64,000 bases of DNA from Amphritea atlantica (GCF_900111095.1 NZ_FOGB01000016.1:1-64000), one strand, 5' to 3'. Shown: positions 39,554-49,668, counted from the first letter of the stretch. Notes: generated by a model from the sequence alone, not told the origin. Numbers and translations: made by a program.

Positions 39554-40369
39554 TCATGCACCGGTAACCAGGCGCTCAACAAAAAACTCAAGATGTCCCC
39601 GGGGGCTGGAGGACACCGGCCAGCTATCAACTTTAGTCGCCAGCTGCTTATACGCCAGGGCAGCCTTACTCTGCGGAAACGCTTTTAAAACAGCACGTTG
39701 CTGCTTCACCCCTTTTCGAACTGCTTCATCATAAGGGATTGACCCCAGGTATTGAAGGGTTACATCAAGAAAGCGGTCGGTCACTGTCAGCAACTTGTTA
39801 TACATATTGCGCCCCTCCTGCTCAGACCTGACCATATTTGCCAGTACCCGAAAGCGGGTCATTTTGTAATCCCGGTTCAATAACTTCATTAAAGCATAAG
39901 CATCCGTAATTGAGGTGGGCTCATCGCATACCACCACCACAACATCCTGAGCCGCTTTAACAAAACTGACCACCGCCTCAGAGATGCCTGCAGCAGTATC
40001 GATAACCAGAACATCAAGGTCATCAGCAATCTCACTGAATGCATGAATCAGCTCTGAGTGTTCGTGGACACTGAGCGAGGTCATCGCCTGCGTACCTGAA
40101 GCCGCCGGGACTATACGCACATTGGTATCCACTTCGATCAGCAGATCTTTCAGACCACACTCACCGGACAGCACATCAGTGATATTGCGCTTCGCCTTTA
40201 CGCCCAGCAAGACATCAACATTCGCCAGCCCCAGATCCGCATCCATCAACACCACCCGATGCCCCATCTCCCCCAGAGCCAGACTCATATTGACCGAGAC
40301 ATTGGTTTTGCCTACGCCACCCTTGCCTCCGGTAACAGCGATCACTTTAACCGGCCGAGTGCTACCCAT
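39554..40369 (-). CDS. flhG: Flagellar number regulator FlhG/FleN
   Basis: A 271-residue MinD/ParA-type ATPase with GGKGGVGKT (14-22), LMDADLGLANVDVLLG and VLVIDTAAG. FlhG limits flagellum number, acting with FlhF and, in Pseudomonas and Vibrio, on the master regulator FleQ/FlrA. Its place directly after flhF supports polar flagellation. Confidence 0.95.
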   Translation of the reverse strand: MGSTRPVKVIAVTGGKGGVGKTNVSVNMSLALGEMGHRVVLMDADLGLANVDVLLGVKAKRNITDVLSGECGLKDLLIEVDTNVRIVPAASGTQAMTSLSVHEHSELIHAFSEIADDLDVLVIDTAAGISEAVVSFVKAAQDVVVVVCDEPTSITDAYALMKLLNRDYKMTRFRVLANMVRSEQEGRNMYNKLLTVTDRFLDVTLQYLGSIPYDEAVRKGVKQQRAVLKAFPQSKAALAYKQLATKVDSWPVSSSPRGHLEFFVERLVTGA

Positions 40370-40395
40370 TGTGGCTTCCTGTATCTGCTAACAAC

Positions 40396-41955
40396 TCAGC
40401 TCTCCCAATGTTCATCTTTGGCCAGCCGCTCCTGCTGGTGTTGGTGGAATACCCGACGACTACGGGTCGCCTTTTGCGCAGTGATCACCGCACGACTGAC
40501 AAGATCCTTCTTATGGGCCACATCAATATCATCCGGCACCCTCTGTCCATCTGTTACATAACTGACTGACAACCCATTCTCCATCACCAGATCGAGCGCT
40601 TCCCCCAGATTGCCAGATTCATCCAGCTTACTCAGGACACAGCCACTCAGTCCCAGCGGTGCATAAGTCTCATAAGCACTTTCAATAACATGCCGCTGAC
40701 TAGAACAGGAGAGCACCAACAGCTTTTTTAACCGCACAGAAACATCTTCCAGCATATTCAGCTGCGCCTGAGTGTGCGGCTCATGGGCATTCATACCTGC
40801 AGTGTCGATCAGCACCAGGCGTTTACTGCGAAGTGACAGCAGCACCTCGTCCAGACTATTATTCTCATCAACCACCCGCACCGGTACATCCAATATACGA
40901 CCAAATGTCAGCAACTGCTCATGGGCCGCAATCCGGTATGAATCGGTGGTCACCAGAGCAACACTGGAGCTGCCATGTTTCAGCACATAACGCGCGGCCA
41001 GTTTGCCAATTGTCGTGGTTTTACCCACCCCGGTCGGGCCGACAAAAGCGATCATCCCGCCTCGTTCAACAAAATCTTCATCCATTACCGGGATATTATT
41101 GCTAAAACGGGTCAGCGCTGAGCGCCAGGCATCATCCAGTTCATCATCGTCGGCCACCGTAGCTGATAACTGGCGGCAAATCTGCGGCCCCAAACCGATC
41201 CGTTCCAGACGGCGCTCTACCTTGATCACCGCCGAGTCGGCATACTCATGCCGGGGGCGCTGTGCGCGCGGGGCAGCAGGTTCAGACAGATCAGACTCCG
41301 GCGGCACAGAGAAGGCCTGTAAATCATCCTCCTGCGGTTCGCGCTCACGGGGTTGGCTGAGGATACTTTTTAACGACTCGATCTCCTGTCGCAGAGAATC
41401 GATGGTCTCACGGGTCTCCCCCTCCCGCTGTGACGAATCCGCTGGTGATTGAAACGTCCGCTCCTGACGAGTAGGGTCCAGCCGGGGTTGAGCCATTTTT
41501 TCCGGAATACTGTGTGTTACCGGGGATCTATGTGTTTCCGGGGCACTGTTGACCCTGGGGGGCGGTTGAACCCGCCCACGCTGACGACGCTTGAGAGTAT
41601 CCAGAATCTCACTCAACTCGTCATCATCACCATCCAGCTGACGATTTTTCTGTCGTGGTTCCGGCGCACCTTCCTGAGCGGTAGCGATCCGCGCCTGCAC
41701 CTTGCGTAGCTCTTCTGCCAGATTGCTCTGCACACGCTGCTGCATCTGCGGGTTTTCACTGCGGGAGTTTTCCACCGCCCGTTTGCGCTTAAACGCTTGC
41801 TGTGCGGCTTCATACTCATGTTCGTGGGCGGCAACAACTTCAACGCCGCCTGCCACACGGTGATTCGAGACAATAACAGCATCAGGGCCGATCTCGTCCC
41901 TGACTCTCTGCATAGCCTGCCTCATATCCGGAGCAAAAAAGCGTTTAACTTTCAT
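40396..41955 (-). CDS. flhF: Flagellar placement GTPase FlhF
   Basis: A 519-residue SRP-type GTPase. The N-terminal basic B domain (MKVKRFFAPDMRQAMQRVRD) precedes a long charged linker (about 45-240) and the NG domain with P-loop GPTGVGKT (306-313), ALVTTDSYRIAA, LIDTAG and the specificity motif SKLDE. FlhF marks the pole and recruits early flagellar parts. FlhA is encoded 23 bases upstream. Confidence 0.96.
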   Translation of the reverse strand: MKVKRFFAPDMRQAMQRVRDEIGPDAVIVSNHRVAGGVEVVAAHEHEYEAAQQAFKRKRAVENSRSENPQMQQRVQSNLAEELRKVQARIATAQEGAPEPRQKNRQLDGDDDELSEILDTLKRRQRGRVQPPPRVNSAPETHRSPVTHSIPEKMAQPRLDPTRQERTFQSPADSSQREGETRETIDSLRQEIESLKSILSQPREREPQEDDLQAFSVPPESDLSEPAAPRAQRPRHEYADSAVIKVERRLERIGLGPQICRQLSATVADDDELDDAWRSALTRFSNNIPVMDEDFVERGGMIAFVGPTGVGKTTTIGKLAARYVLKHGSSSVALVTTDSYRIAAHEQLLTFGRILDVPVRVVDENNSLDEVLLSLRSKRLVLIDTAGMNAHEPHTQAQLNMLEDVSVRLKKLLVLSCSSQRHVIESAYETYAPLGLSGCVLSKLDESGNLGEALDLVMENGLSVSYVTDGQRVPDDIDVAHKKDLVSRAVITAQKATRSRRVFHQHQQERLAKDEHWES

Positions 41956-41978
41956 AACCGTCTCTATTCATTACCTGA

Positions 41979-44093
41979 TCAGGCACCGGACTGGTTCTGA
42001 CCGCCCACCGTTGCAATAATCGTAACCCGTTTATTTTCAGGAATCTCCTGATAGGAAAGCACACTGATCTGATGCTCACCATAACGCACAAATTTCGCCA
42101 GCAATGGCCTGATAGGCGCCGCCACCAGCAGTATTGACGCCCTGCCTGCAATCTCCTGCTGCTGGGCCACTTCAGCCAGTGAGCTCTGCAACCGCTCCGC
42201 CATCATCGGCTCAATCACCAGCCCATCGCCACCCTCGCCCCGCTGTACCGACCCCAGCAGCAACTGTTCCAGCTGCGGATCCAGCGTAATCACCGGCAGT
42301 TCAGCTTCATTACCAACAATATTCTGTACGATCATCCGTGACAACGAAATTCGTACAGCGGCAGTCAAACCCTGCGGGTCCTGTGTTCGGGCAACCGCCT
42401 CGGCCAGCGCCTCGGTTATGGTTCTGAAATCTTTGACCGGAACCTGCTCCATCAGCAAGTTTTGCAATACTTTCAACAGTGTACTCACAGAAAGCTTGCC
42501 AGGTACCAACTCTTCTACCAGTTTTGGGGACGTTTTTGCCAGAAGATCCAGCAACTTCTGTACCTCATCATGCCCCATCAATTCATGAGAGTGCGCCTGA
42601 AGAATCTGATTCAGGTGGGTTGCCACCACGGTGCCGGCATCCACCACGGTATATCCCAGAGTTTGCGCCTGCTCTTTCTGACTCGACTCAATCCATACCG
42701 CATCCAGGCCGAATGCGGGATCTTTTACATCGATCCCCTTCAGTGTACCAAACACCTGACCCGGATTGATCGCCAGCTCCCGGTCAGGGTAGACCTCTGA
42801 CTCTCCCACCGAAACCCCCATCAGAGTGATTCTGTATGCGCCAGGCATCAGATCCAGGTTATCCCGGATATGGACCGAAGGCACCAGAAATCCGAGATCC
42901 TGCGAGAGCTTCTTGCGTACCCCTTTAATGCGGCTGAGAAGCTGACCGCCCTGCAGCTTATCCACCATCGGGATCAGACGATAACCCACCTCCAGACCGA
43001 TCATATCCACCGGCATAACATCATCCCAATCCAGATCTTTAATATCCTGATCCGGCTCCGGTTGTTTCTCCTGTGTGGCACTCTCTTGCGCTATACTCGC
43101 CTCAGCGGCCAGGTTTCGCTGCTGAATAAAATACGCTCCCACACCCGCAGCAATCGCCAGAGACAGAAATGCCACATGCGGCATCCCCGGAATAGCCCCC
43201 ATAATAAACAGGATTGCTGCCGCGACGGCCAGCGCTTTGGGCGAGCCAAACAGCTGACCAATAACCTGCTTACCCATATCCTGAGCGGAGTTAACCCGGG
43301 TCACCATAATTGCCGCCGCTGTCGACAGCAACAGCGATGGGATCTGCGCTACCAGACCATCACCTATCGTCAGCAACGAGTAGTAGCGGGCCGCCAGTTC
43401 GAATGACAACCCATGTTGCAGCATACCGATCCCAAGTCCACCGAGAATATTGATCACCAGAATCAGAATACCGGCAACGGCATCACCGCGAACAAACTTA
43501 CTGGCACCATCCATCGAACCATAAAAGTCAGCTTCCTGCGTGACTTCCTGACGACGTTTTTTGGCATCCTCCTGACTGATCAGCCCGGCGTTCAGATCGG
43601 CATCGATCGCCATCTGTTTACCCGGCATCGCATCCAGCGTGAAGCGGGCACTCACTTCGGATATCCGCCCTGCCCCTTTCGTCACCACAACAAAGTTGAT
43701 GATCACCAGAATCAGAAACACCACCAGACCAACAACATAGTTGCCGCCGATCACCACCTCACCAAAAGCTTCAATAACCTTACCCGCAGCATCCCCGCCT
43801 TCGTGACCGTAGAGCAGAACCACCCGGGTCGAGGCAACATTGAGCGCCAGACGCATCAGTGTGGTGATAAGCAGAATCGTGGGGAAAACAGCAAAATCCA
43901 GAGGCCGCATCGAATAGACACAGACCAGCAACACAACGATAGAGAGGGCAATATTAAAGGTAAAAAGCGTATCCAGCAGAAAAGGCGGCATCGGCAGGGT
44001 AACCATGCCAAGCACCAGCAACAGCAGAAATGGGATACCCAGGTTACCCTTTCCCACTCCACGAACATTATTGTAGATCGCTGCTCTGTCCAC
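41979..44093 (-). CDS. flhA: Flagellar type III export gate protein FlhA
   Basis: A 704-residue export gate subunit with about eight membrane helices in residues 20-320 (MRPLDFAVFPTILLITTLMR, the FHIPEP-type region PGKQMAIDADLNAGLI at about 150-165) and a large cytoplasmic domain that receives chaperone-substrate complexes. The start is GTG preceded by GGGGC. A sigma-54-like promoter and a long inverted repeat lie in the 188 bases before it, so flhA begins a new transcript although flhB is close upstream. Confidence 0.97.
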   Translation of the reverse strand: MDRAAIYNNVRGVGKGNLGIPFLLLLVLGMVTLPMPPFLLDTLFTFNIALSIVVLLVCVYSMRPLDFAVFPTILLITTLMRLALNVASTRVVLLYGHEGGDAAGKVIEAFGEVVIGGNYVVGLVVFLILVIINFVVVTKGAGRISEVSARFTLDAMPGKQMAIDADLNAGLISQEDAKKRRQEVTQEADFYGSMDGASKFVRGDAVAGILILVINILGGLGIGMLQHGLSFELAARYYSLLTIGDGLVAQIPSLLLSTAAAIMVTRVNSAQDMGKQVIGQLFGSPKALAVAAAILFIMGAIPGMPHVAFLSLAIAAGVGAYFIQQRNLAAEASIAQESATQEKQPEPDQDIKDLDWDDVMPVDMIGLEVGYRLIPMVDKLQGGQLLSRIKGVRKKLSQDLGFLVPSVHIRDNLDLMPGAYRITLMGVSVGESEVYPDRELAINPGQVFGTLKGIDVKDPAFGLDAVWIESSQKEQAQTLGYTVVDAGTVVATHLNQILQAHSHELMGHDEVQKLLDLLAKTSPKLVEELVPGKLSVSTLLKVLQNLLMEQVPVKDFRTITEALAEAVARTQDPQGLTAAVRISLSRMIVQNIVGNEAELPVITLDPQLEQLLLGSVQRGEGGDGLVIEPMMAERLQSSLAEVAQQQEIAGRASILLVAAPIRPLLAKFVRYGEHQISVLSYQEIPENKRVTIIATVGGQNQSGA

Positions 44094-44124
44094 TTACGCC
44101 CCAAATGAGATCTCGCCGCCCGAC

Positions 44125-44218
44125 AAAGCGTCAAAAAAACATCACATTAAAAATAATTATTTTCAGATTGAAAAATAACATTAAACAGAGGCTAAAAACA
44201 CCAATTTTTTGACGCTTT
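44125..44218 (-). repeat. Perfect 14-base inverted repeat in the flhA leader
   Basis: AAAGCGTCAAAAAA at 44125-44138 is the exact reverse complement of TTTTTTGACGCTTT at 44205-44218, with 66 AT-rich bases between. Both arms fall between the predicted sigma-54 start (about 44228) and the flhA GTG (44093), so a 14-bp stem could form in the flhA mRNA leader. Each arm carries an A/T run, giving also a terminator-like appearance. Confidence 0.75.
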
Positions 44219-44239
44219 ACTCACCATAGAGTAAGAAGT

Positions 44240-44254
44240 GCAAGAATCCCGCCA
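44240..44254 (-). promoter_or_regulatory. Sigma-54-type promoter for flhA-flhF-flhG-fliA
   Basis: The minus strand reads TGGCGGGATTCTTGC, matching the -24/-12 consensus TGGCACG-N4-TTGC at the invariant GG and GC with the correct 10-base gap and a full TTGC. It lies just after the flhB stop codon. Dependence on a FleQ/FlrA-type activator is inferred from related bacteria. Confidence 0.65.
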
Positions 44255-44281
44255 GATTAAGAAGTCCTCTCTCGCACCCTC

Positions 44282-45418
44282 TCACTCATCGCGGCGAAGC
44301 TCCTCCGGTATATCCAGATCTTTGGAAACATCCTTAGGTGCAGGACCCTGCTGTTTTTTGTAGCGCTGTAACTGGAACACATAGGCCAGCACTTCTGCGA
44401 CAGCCTTAAACAGGCCTGAGGGAATCTCTTCATCAATCTCAGTGGAGTGGTAGATCGCTCGCGCCAGCGGTGGCGCAGAGAGTATGGGGATATCGTGTTT
44501 TTCGGCGATTTCGCGAATTTTCAGCGCAACAAAATCGCCTCCCTTGGCTACCAGGTAGGGGGCCCCACCGCCTGACTGATCATATTTCAGCGCCACGGCA
44601 TAGTGGGTCGGGTTGGTTATAACCACATCCGCTTCAGGTACCGCCGACATCATTTTCCGCTGCGAGATCTCCCGCTGCAACTGTCTGATCCGCCCTTTGA
44701 CTTCAGGCTTACCCTCCGTGTTTTTCATCTCATCCTTGACCTCTTGCAGGGTCATTTTGAGCTTCTCAGTGTAATCATATATCTGAAATGGCACATCGAT
44801 CAGCGAGATAATGATCATCGTTGAACTCATCACCAGAAACGCCCAAATGACCAGTTCAGTGGCATGGGACATCGCCGGAAACACATCCTGAGTTCCCAGG
44901 GAAAACAGCGCTTGCCGGGAGGAGTACAACACCAGAAAGGAGAGCGAACCGACCACCAGAAATTTTGCCAGTGCCTTAAACAGTTCAAGCAACGCTTTCA
45001 GCGAGAACATCCGCTTAATGCCCGCCAGAGGATCGATGCGGCTAAGCTTGGGAGCCATCGCCTTCATACTCAGGTTCCACCCACCCAGAGCGATAGGCCC
45101 GACAACGGCTGCAACGAGCAGAACCAGAAAGAACCCAATAAGTGCCTGCAGCGCTTCGGACAATGAGTAACCAAGATGGATAAACATCAAAGCGGGATCC
45201 ATCACCGCTTCCCGATCGAGGGCGAAGTTAAACTTCATCATCCCGGCCATTTTATCGGCCACCAGTCCGCCAAACATCATCGCGGCAGCCGCAGCAGTGA
45301 GCAAAAGAATAGTGGTCGCCAGCTCTTTCGAGCGGGCAATATCACCTTTCTCTTTGGCATCCCGCAGCCGTTTTGATGTGGGCTGTTCGGTTTTTTCCTG
45401 ACCGCTGTCCTCAGCCAT
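44282..45418 (-). CDS. flhB: Flagellar export switch protein FlhB
   Basis: A 378-residue protein with four membrane helices (about 34-52, 88-110, 145-165, 190-212) and a cytoplasmic domain with the self-cleaving Asn269-Pro270-Thr-His motif. Cleavage lets export change from rod/hook to filament substrates in response to FliK. It follows fliR by two bases. Confidence 0.97.
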   Translation of the reverse strand: MAEDSGQEKTEQPTSKRLRDAKEKGDIARSKELATTILLLTAAAAAMMFGGLVADKMAGMMKFNFALDREAVMDPALMFIHLGYSLSEALQALIGFFLVLLVAAVVGPIALGGWNLSMKAMAPKLSRIDPLAGIKRMFSLKALLELFKALAKFLVVGSLSFLVLYSSRQALFSLGTQDVFPAMSHATELVIWAFLVMSSTMIIISLIDVPFQIYDYTEKLKMTLQEVKDEMKNTEGKPEVKGRIRQLQREISQRKMMSAVPEADVVITNPTHYAVALKYDQSGGGAPYLVAKGGDFVALKIREIAEKHDIPILSAPPLARAIYHSTEIDEEIPSGLFKAVAEVLAYVFQLQRYKKQQGPAPKDVSKDLDIPEELRRDE

Positions 45419-45420
45419 CG

Positions 45421-46206
45421 CTACAGCACCCCCACACCGATAACCTGATCAAGATAGTTAAATGCAACAGAGACAAATCGCTGATATTGCCCCAAAAACC
45501 CTTCCAGACTGACCCAGGTGATCACCAGCCCAACCATCATCGTAAATGGAAAGCCAATGGCGAATATATTCAGCTGCGGAGCCGCTTTCGCCATGACCCC
45601 AAACGCAAAGTTGATCACCAGCAGCGCAGTCACCGCCGGCAAAGCCATCAACAGCGCACTCGCCAGCATCCAGCTGCCCGATTTCACCAGCGCCATATAC
45701 CCGGATACGGGCATCGCCCCTTGCGATACCGGCAAAACAAAAAAGCTGCGCGCCAGCGCCTCAAACAGCACCAGATGACCATTAAAAGCCAGAAACAGCA
45801 ACATCACCATCATCAGATACAACTGTGATAATACCACCACTGACACACCATTAGCCGGATCACTGACCGACGCAAAACCAAGACCCATCTGCGAGGAGAT
45901 CAACTGCCCACCCAGGGCAAACACCTGAAATAATATCTGAATAACAAAGGCCATGGCGGTACCGATGATGATCTGCTCTGCAATCAGAATATAGGTTTGC
46001 AAAGTCATCCCGCTTAACAGCGGCATCTCAGGCAGGGTAGGCAGCAACACCACCGTCATCGCCAGCGCCAGACCAAGACGGATGCGCGCCGGAACCAGCT
46101 GAGTACCGATCATCGGCACCACCATAAAAAACGATGCAATACGAAAAAAGGGGAGCAAAAACTGAGCGACCCACTGTTCCAGCTGAAGCGAGGTTAGCTG
46201 CAGCAC
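45421..46206 (-). CDS. fliR: Flagellar export gate protein FliR
   Basis: A 261-residue integral membrane protein with several hydrophobic helices (for instance FLLPFFRIASFFMVVPMIG, GLALAMTVVLLPTLPEMPLL). FliR joins FliP and FliQ in the core export channel. The start is GTG three bases after the fliQ stop. Confidence 0.95.
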   Translation of the reverse strand: MLQLTSLQLEQWVAQFLLPFFRIASFFMVVPMIGTQLVPARIRLGLALAMTVVLLPTLPEMPLLSGMTLQTYILIAEQIIIGTAMAFVIQILFQVFALGGQLISSQMGLGFASVSDPANGVSVVVLSQLYLMMVMLLFLAFNGHLVLFEALARSFFVLPVSQGAMPVSGYMALVKSGSWMLASALLMALPAVTALLVINFAFGVMAKAAPQLNIFAIGFPFTMMVGLVITWVSLEGFLGQYQRFVSVAFNYLDQVIGVGVL

Positions 46207-46209
46207 ACC

Positions 46210-46479
46210 CTACCCCAGAAACAGCGGAATATTGGCAAAGATGTTATTGAAGTGGTCCATCAGTTGCCCAAGTATCCAGGGACCGGCCCACATAATCGTC
46301 AACAGGGTAACCAGCAGACGCGGTAAGAAGCTCAGCGTTTGCTCGTTAATCTGGGTGGCCGCCTGAAAGGTAGACACGAGCAACCCTACCATTAGTGAAG
46401 GCACGACAATAACAGCCACCAGCAAAACCACCAGATACAGCGCTTCACCAAACAGGTCCAGAACCATTTCCGGCGTCAT
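46210..46479 (-). CDS. fliQ: Flagellar export gate protein FliQ
   Basis: An 89-residue protein with two hydrophobic helices (about 13-38 and 52-75) and TFQAATQINEQTLSFLPRL in the connecting loop, the FliQ hallmark. It lines the export channel with FliP and FliR. Forty-three bases separate it from fliP. Confidence 0.96.
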   Translation of the reverse strand: MTPEMVLDLFGEALYLVVLLVAVIVVPSLMVGLLVSTFQAATQINEQTLSFLPRLLVTLLTIMWAGPWILGQLMDHFNNIFANIPLFLG

Positions 46480-46522
46480 AACAACTCCTCCAGACTCATC
46501 AAGTCAGCCTTAAGATTATCTG

Positions 46523-47266
46523 TCATACGACAAAACTGCCAGCCAGTGTACCAATCACCATAGCCCAGCCATCCACCAGCACAAACAACATGATCTTAAA
46601 CGGCAGCGAAATAATGACCGGCGACAACATCATCATACCCATAGCCATCAACACGCTGGCGACTACCAGATCGATCACCAGAAATGGGATAAACAACATA
46701 AAACCGATCTGAAATGCGGTCTTCAGCTCGCTGGTCACAAATGAGGGTACCAGCACGGTAAAAGGGATATCTTCCGGCTTATCAACGGCAGGGGTTCTGG
46801 AGATCTCCATAAAAAGATTGAGATCGGTTTCCCGGGTCTGCGCCAGCATAAAGCCACGAAAAGGAACACTGGCGGCCTGCAACGCTTGAATTGAGGTAAT
46901 CTCTTCATTCAGATAGGGCTGCACCGCCTGCTCATTCACCTTATCCAGCACAGGAGACATAATAAACAGAGTCAGAAACAGCGACAGCCCCACCAGTATT
47001 TGGTTGGACGGAGTCTGCTGTAATCCCAGCGCCTGCCGCAAAATGGCAAAAACGATAATAATCCTGGCGAATGAGGTCATCATCATCAGGATCGCTGGCA
47101 GGAAAGTCAGCAGCGTCATCAACCCCAGAATCTGGAGCGTCACACTGTAATCTGCACTACCGTCGGGATTAGGAGTCATGGTAACGGCGGGAATGCCGGA
47201 ATCTGCCGCCAGGACCATCCCTGGCAGCAGCAGAAGGGGCAGCAATAGCACTAAGCCTCGTTTCAC
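46523..47266 (-). CDS. fliP: Flagellar export gate protein FliP
   Basis: A 247-residue protein with a cleavable signal peptide (1-20), then [35 protein letters not shown] and a C-terminal membrane region ([18 protein letters not shown]). Five FliP subunits shape the export channel. Its ATG overlaps the fliO stop (ATGA). Confidence 0.97.
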   Translation of the reverse strand: MKRGLVLLLPLLLLPGMVLAADSGIPAVTMTPNPDGSADYSVTLQILGLMTLLTFLPAILMMMTSFARIIIVFAILRQALGLQQTPSNQILVGLSLFLTLFIMSPVLDKVNEQAVQPYLNEEITSIQALQAASVPFRGFMLAQTRETDLNLFMEISRTPAVDKPEDIPFTVLVPSFVTSELKTAFQIGFMLFIPFLVIDLVVASVLMAMGMMMLSPVIISLPFKIMLFVLVDGWAMVIGTLAGSFVV

Positions 47267-47715
47267 TCCGCCCCCTTACGACTCATTGCCTGCTGCAGGC
47301 GGGAGGCAAAATCAACCATTGCCGCACCCGGTTCAATCAGCGGCTGATCGTAACTCTTCAGCAGGCTCACCTGACCCGGCGTAACTCCCAGCAGTAACTG
47401 CTGCTCTCCAGCCTGAACCAGAACCAGTCGTTCGCGGGTTGATAATGGCAGTGTAGCCACCACACGCAGAGCCCGGTTTTGACCCGGAAGCCCCGAATAC
47501 CGCTTCACCAGCCACCCCAGCAGCAGGATCAGAGCCACCACAAGAATCAGCCCCGCCAGCAACTGCATCACAGAGCCTGCATTAATCGGATCTGCGACTA
47601 CCGGTCGGGACGGCATCACTGCAGCTCCGGTCGACACTGCAGCAGACGCCAGACCACTGAAACCCGTCGTCAGCAATATGACAGAGGCACGGTAATAATA
47701 AGAGGGAACGCGCAA
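47263..47715 (-). CDS. fliO: Flagellar assembly protein FliO
   Basis: A 150-residue protein with a signal-like N-terminus (about 8-25), a membrane helix ([20 protein letters not shown], about 48-67) and a cytoplasmic domain with [20 protein letters not shown]. FliO helps assemble the FliP ring. The TTG start has GAGG nine bases upstream, within the fliN stop region. Confidence 0.88.
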   Translation of the reverse strand: MRVPSYYYRASVILLTTGFSGLASAAVSTGAAVMPSRPVVADPINAGSVMQLLAGLILVVALILLLGWLVKRYSGLPGQNRALRVVATLPLSTRERLVLVQAGEQQLLLGVTPGQVSLLKSYDQPLIEPGAAMVDFASRLQQAMSRKGAE

Positions 47716-47720
47716 TCGGG

Positions 47721-48128
47721 TTACCTCAGTTTATCTATGCGTTCCTGCGGACTGATAACATCAGTCAGCCGGATACCGTAGCGATCATTCACCACCACTA
47801 CTTCACCATGAGCCACCAGGGTACCGTTGACCAGGACATCGAGAGGCTCGCCCGCCACCCGGTCCAGTTCTACCACCGAGCCCTGATTAAGCTGCAACAG
47901 ATTGCGGATCGAAATATCAGACCGGCCTACCTCCATCGATAACTTAACCGGAATATCGAGAATCACATCCAGACTGGGGTTACTCAGCGCAGCCCCTTCA
48001 TCTTTCAGCTCATCAAGATCGATTGACTGCCCCTGGGAAGCCTCCGCCTGAGCCTGTTCAGCCATCGCAGCGCCCCAGTCATCCAGACCTTCATCCTGAT
48101 CCTGGTTTTCAATATCATCATTACTCAT
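47721..48128 (-). CDS. fliN: Flagellar switch protein FliN
   Basis: A 135-residue protein: an acidic, disordered N-terminal 55 residues and a C-terminal SpoA domain (LDIPVKLSMEVGRSDISI, GEPLDVLVNGTLVAHGEV). FliN forms the lower C-ring with FliM and docks FliH. It lies 24 bases after fliM. Confidence 0.96.
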   Translation of the reverse strand: MSNDDIENQDQDEGLDDWGAAMAEQAQAEASQGQSIDLDELKDEGAALSNPSLDVILDIPVKLSMEVGRSDISIRNLLQLNQGSVVELDRVAGEPLDVLVNGTLVAHGEVVVVNDRYGIRLTDVISPQERIDKLR

Positions 48129-48152
48129 GGGTAATATGCTCTGTTTAACGGT

Positions 48153-49127
48153 TTAATCATTTTTAATCCGGCTGACAATCTTGACCGCCAGATTCCCACG
48201 GGATGTCCCCAGTTTACAATTAAAAACCGGCACTCTGGCAGCCTTCAACTGAAGCGTATCAGAAATATCAATCGGGATAATATCCCCGGCCTCCAGTTGC
48301 ATCACATCCCTCAGCTTCATCTTCCGCTCGGCAACTATCAGGTCCATATTTATCGGCGCTCCCAGCATGTCATGCTTGAGCGCAGTCAGCCACTGCTCAT
48401 CCAGCTCCTCCTCAACCGGCTTGTAACCTGAGACAAGAATATCCCGGATCGGCTCAAGCATTGAGTAGGGCATGGTCACGTGGAACTCCCCGGTCCCCCC
48501 TTCCATATCAACCTGAAAGCTGCTGACAACGACCACTTCTGACGGATTAATGACATTCGCCATCGCCGGATTCACTTCATGGCCAAGCACTTCAAACTTG
48601 AGCCGCATAACCGGTTCCCAGGAGCCCTCCAGATCGATAAAAAACTGACTAATCACTTTATTGATCAGACGGATCTCTGTGGGTGTGAATTCACGACCTT
48701 CGATTTTGGCATGCCGGCCATCACCGCCAAAAAAACCATCTACCAGCCTGAACACCAGTTTAGCGTCCATCACCAGCAGCGCAGTCCCCCGCAAAGGAGT
48801 AACACGCAGTAGATTGATACTGGTGGGCACATACAGGGTATGAATATAATCGGAATACTTCATAATCTGTACGCCACCAACGGAGACATCCGCGTTATTG
48901 CGTAACAGATTAAACAGGGAGATCCGGGTATGACGGGCAAAGCGCTCGTTAATCATCTCAAGCGTTGGCATCCGGCCACGAACAATCCGTTCATGGCTGG
49001 CCAGATCATAGGCCTTTACAGCGCCATCTTCCTCGACAACGCCCTCTTCAGTCTCAATATCGCCATCATCCACGCCATGCAGCAGCGCGTCGATTTCATC
49101 CTGAGAGAGCAGGTCTTTGACTGTCAT
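48153..49127 (-). CDS. fliM: Flagellar switch protein FliM
   Basis: A 324-residue protein with the CheY-binding N-terminal peptide LLSQDEIDALLHG (6-18), the CheC-like middle domain (about 50-230) and a C-terminal SpoA domain (ISDTLQLKAARVPVFNCKLG). Binding of CheY-P here changes rotation. It follows fliL by 13 bases. Confidence 0.97.
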   Translation of the reverse strand: MTVKDLLSQDEIDALLHGVDDGDIETEEGVVEEDGAVKAYDLASHERIVRGRMPTLEMINERFARHTRISLFNLLRNNADVSVGGVQIMKYSDYIHTLYVPTSINLLRVTPLRGTALLVMDAKLVFRLVDGFFGGDGRHAKIEGREFTPTEIRLINKVISQFFIDLEGSWEPVMRLKFEVLGHEVNPAMANVINPSEVVVVSSFQVDMEGGTGEFHVTMPYSMLEPIRDILVSGYKPVEEELDEQWLTALKHDMLGAPINMDLIVAERKMKLRDVMQLEAGDIIPIDISDTLQLKAARVPVFNCKLGTSRGNLAVKIVSRIKND

Positions 49128-49140
49128 ATATGCGTTTCCA

Positions 49141-49668
49141 TCACTGCATTATAAATCCGGTAAACAGTATTTTTTCGACCCCGGGCTTGCCGATTTTCTC
49201 CTGCATAACCCCCTGAATTCCAGCCAGGGCCGCTTGCTGAAGCATCACTTTACCCTCAGGAGTTCGCAGTTTGTCAAAAGACTGCTGAGAAAATAGCTGA
49301 TTAAGTACAGATACGATCTTCGGCATATGTTTGGTCAGCGCCGTGGCGACCTCATCATCGCGACTCTTCGCTTCAACATAGAGTTGCATATAGTGAGTGC
49401 GCCCATCGGCACTGGGAACAACAACGGTAAAGTAAGGGCTTCCCTCAAGCGTTCGAATCTTGGTATAGATCGCCTGCGCTGGTTTTGCAGGCTTAGCCTC
49501 CTCTGCAACAGGCTCAGTATCAGAGCCGCTCATCAAAAACATCGTGGCTCCGCCACCGATCAGAGCTGCCAGAATCACTCCGGCAACAATAATGAGAATC
49601 AGCTTAAGCTTCCCAGGCTTCTTCGTTACGCCTTCTTCATCAACCGCTTCAGTCGTTTCTTCAGCCAT
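49141..49668 (-). CDS. fliL: Flagellar basal body-associated protein FliL
   Basis: A 175-residue protein with one membrane helix (about 22-43) and a periplasmic domain typical of FliL (YFTVVVPSADGRTHYMQLYV). FliL surrounds the stator units. The ATG at 49668 has CAGG close upstream; a TTG six codons earlier is less likely. About 125 bases separate it from fliK, with a GC-rich hairpin at 49687-49706 but no T-run. Confidence 0.93.
   Translation of the reverse strand: MAEETTEAVDEEGVTKKPGKLKLILIIVAGVILAALIGGGATMFLMSGSDTEPVAEEAKPAKPAQAIYTKIRTLEGSPYFTVVVPSADGRTHYMQLYVEAKSRDDEVATALTKHMPKIVSVLNQLFSQQSFDKLRTPEGKVMLQQAALAGIQGVMQEKIGKPGVEKILFTGFIMQ

Noticed and set aside
42870-44108. Long plus-strand frames opposite flhA
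   Set aside because: They are His/Gln/Arg-rich antisense shadows of a well-supported gene, with no ribosome site or domain.
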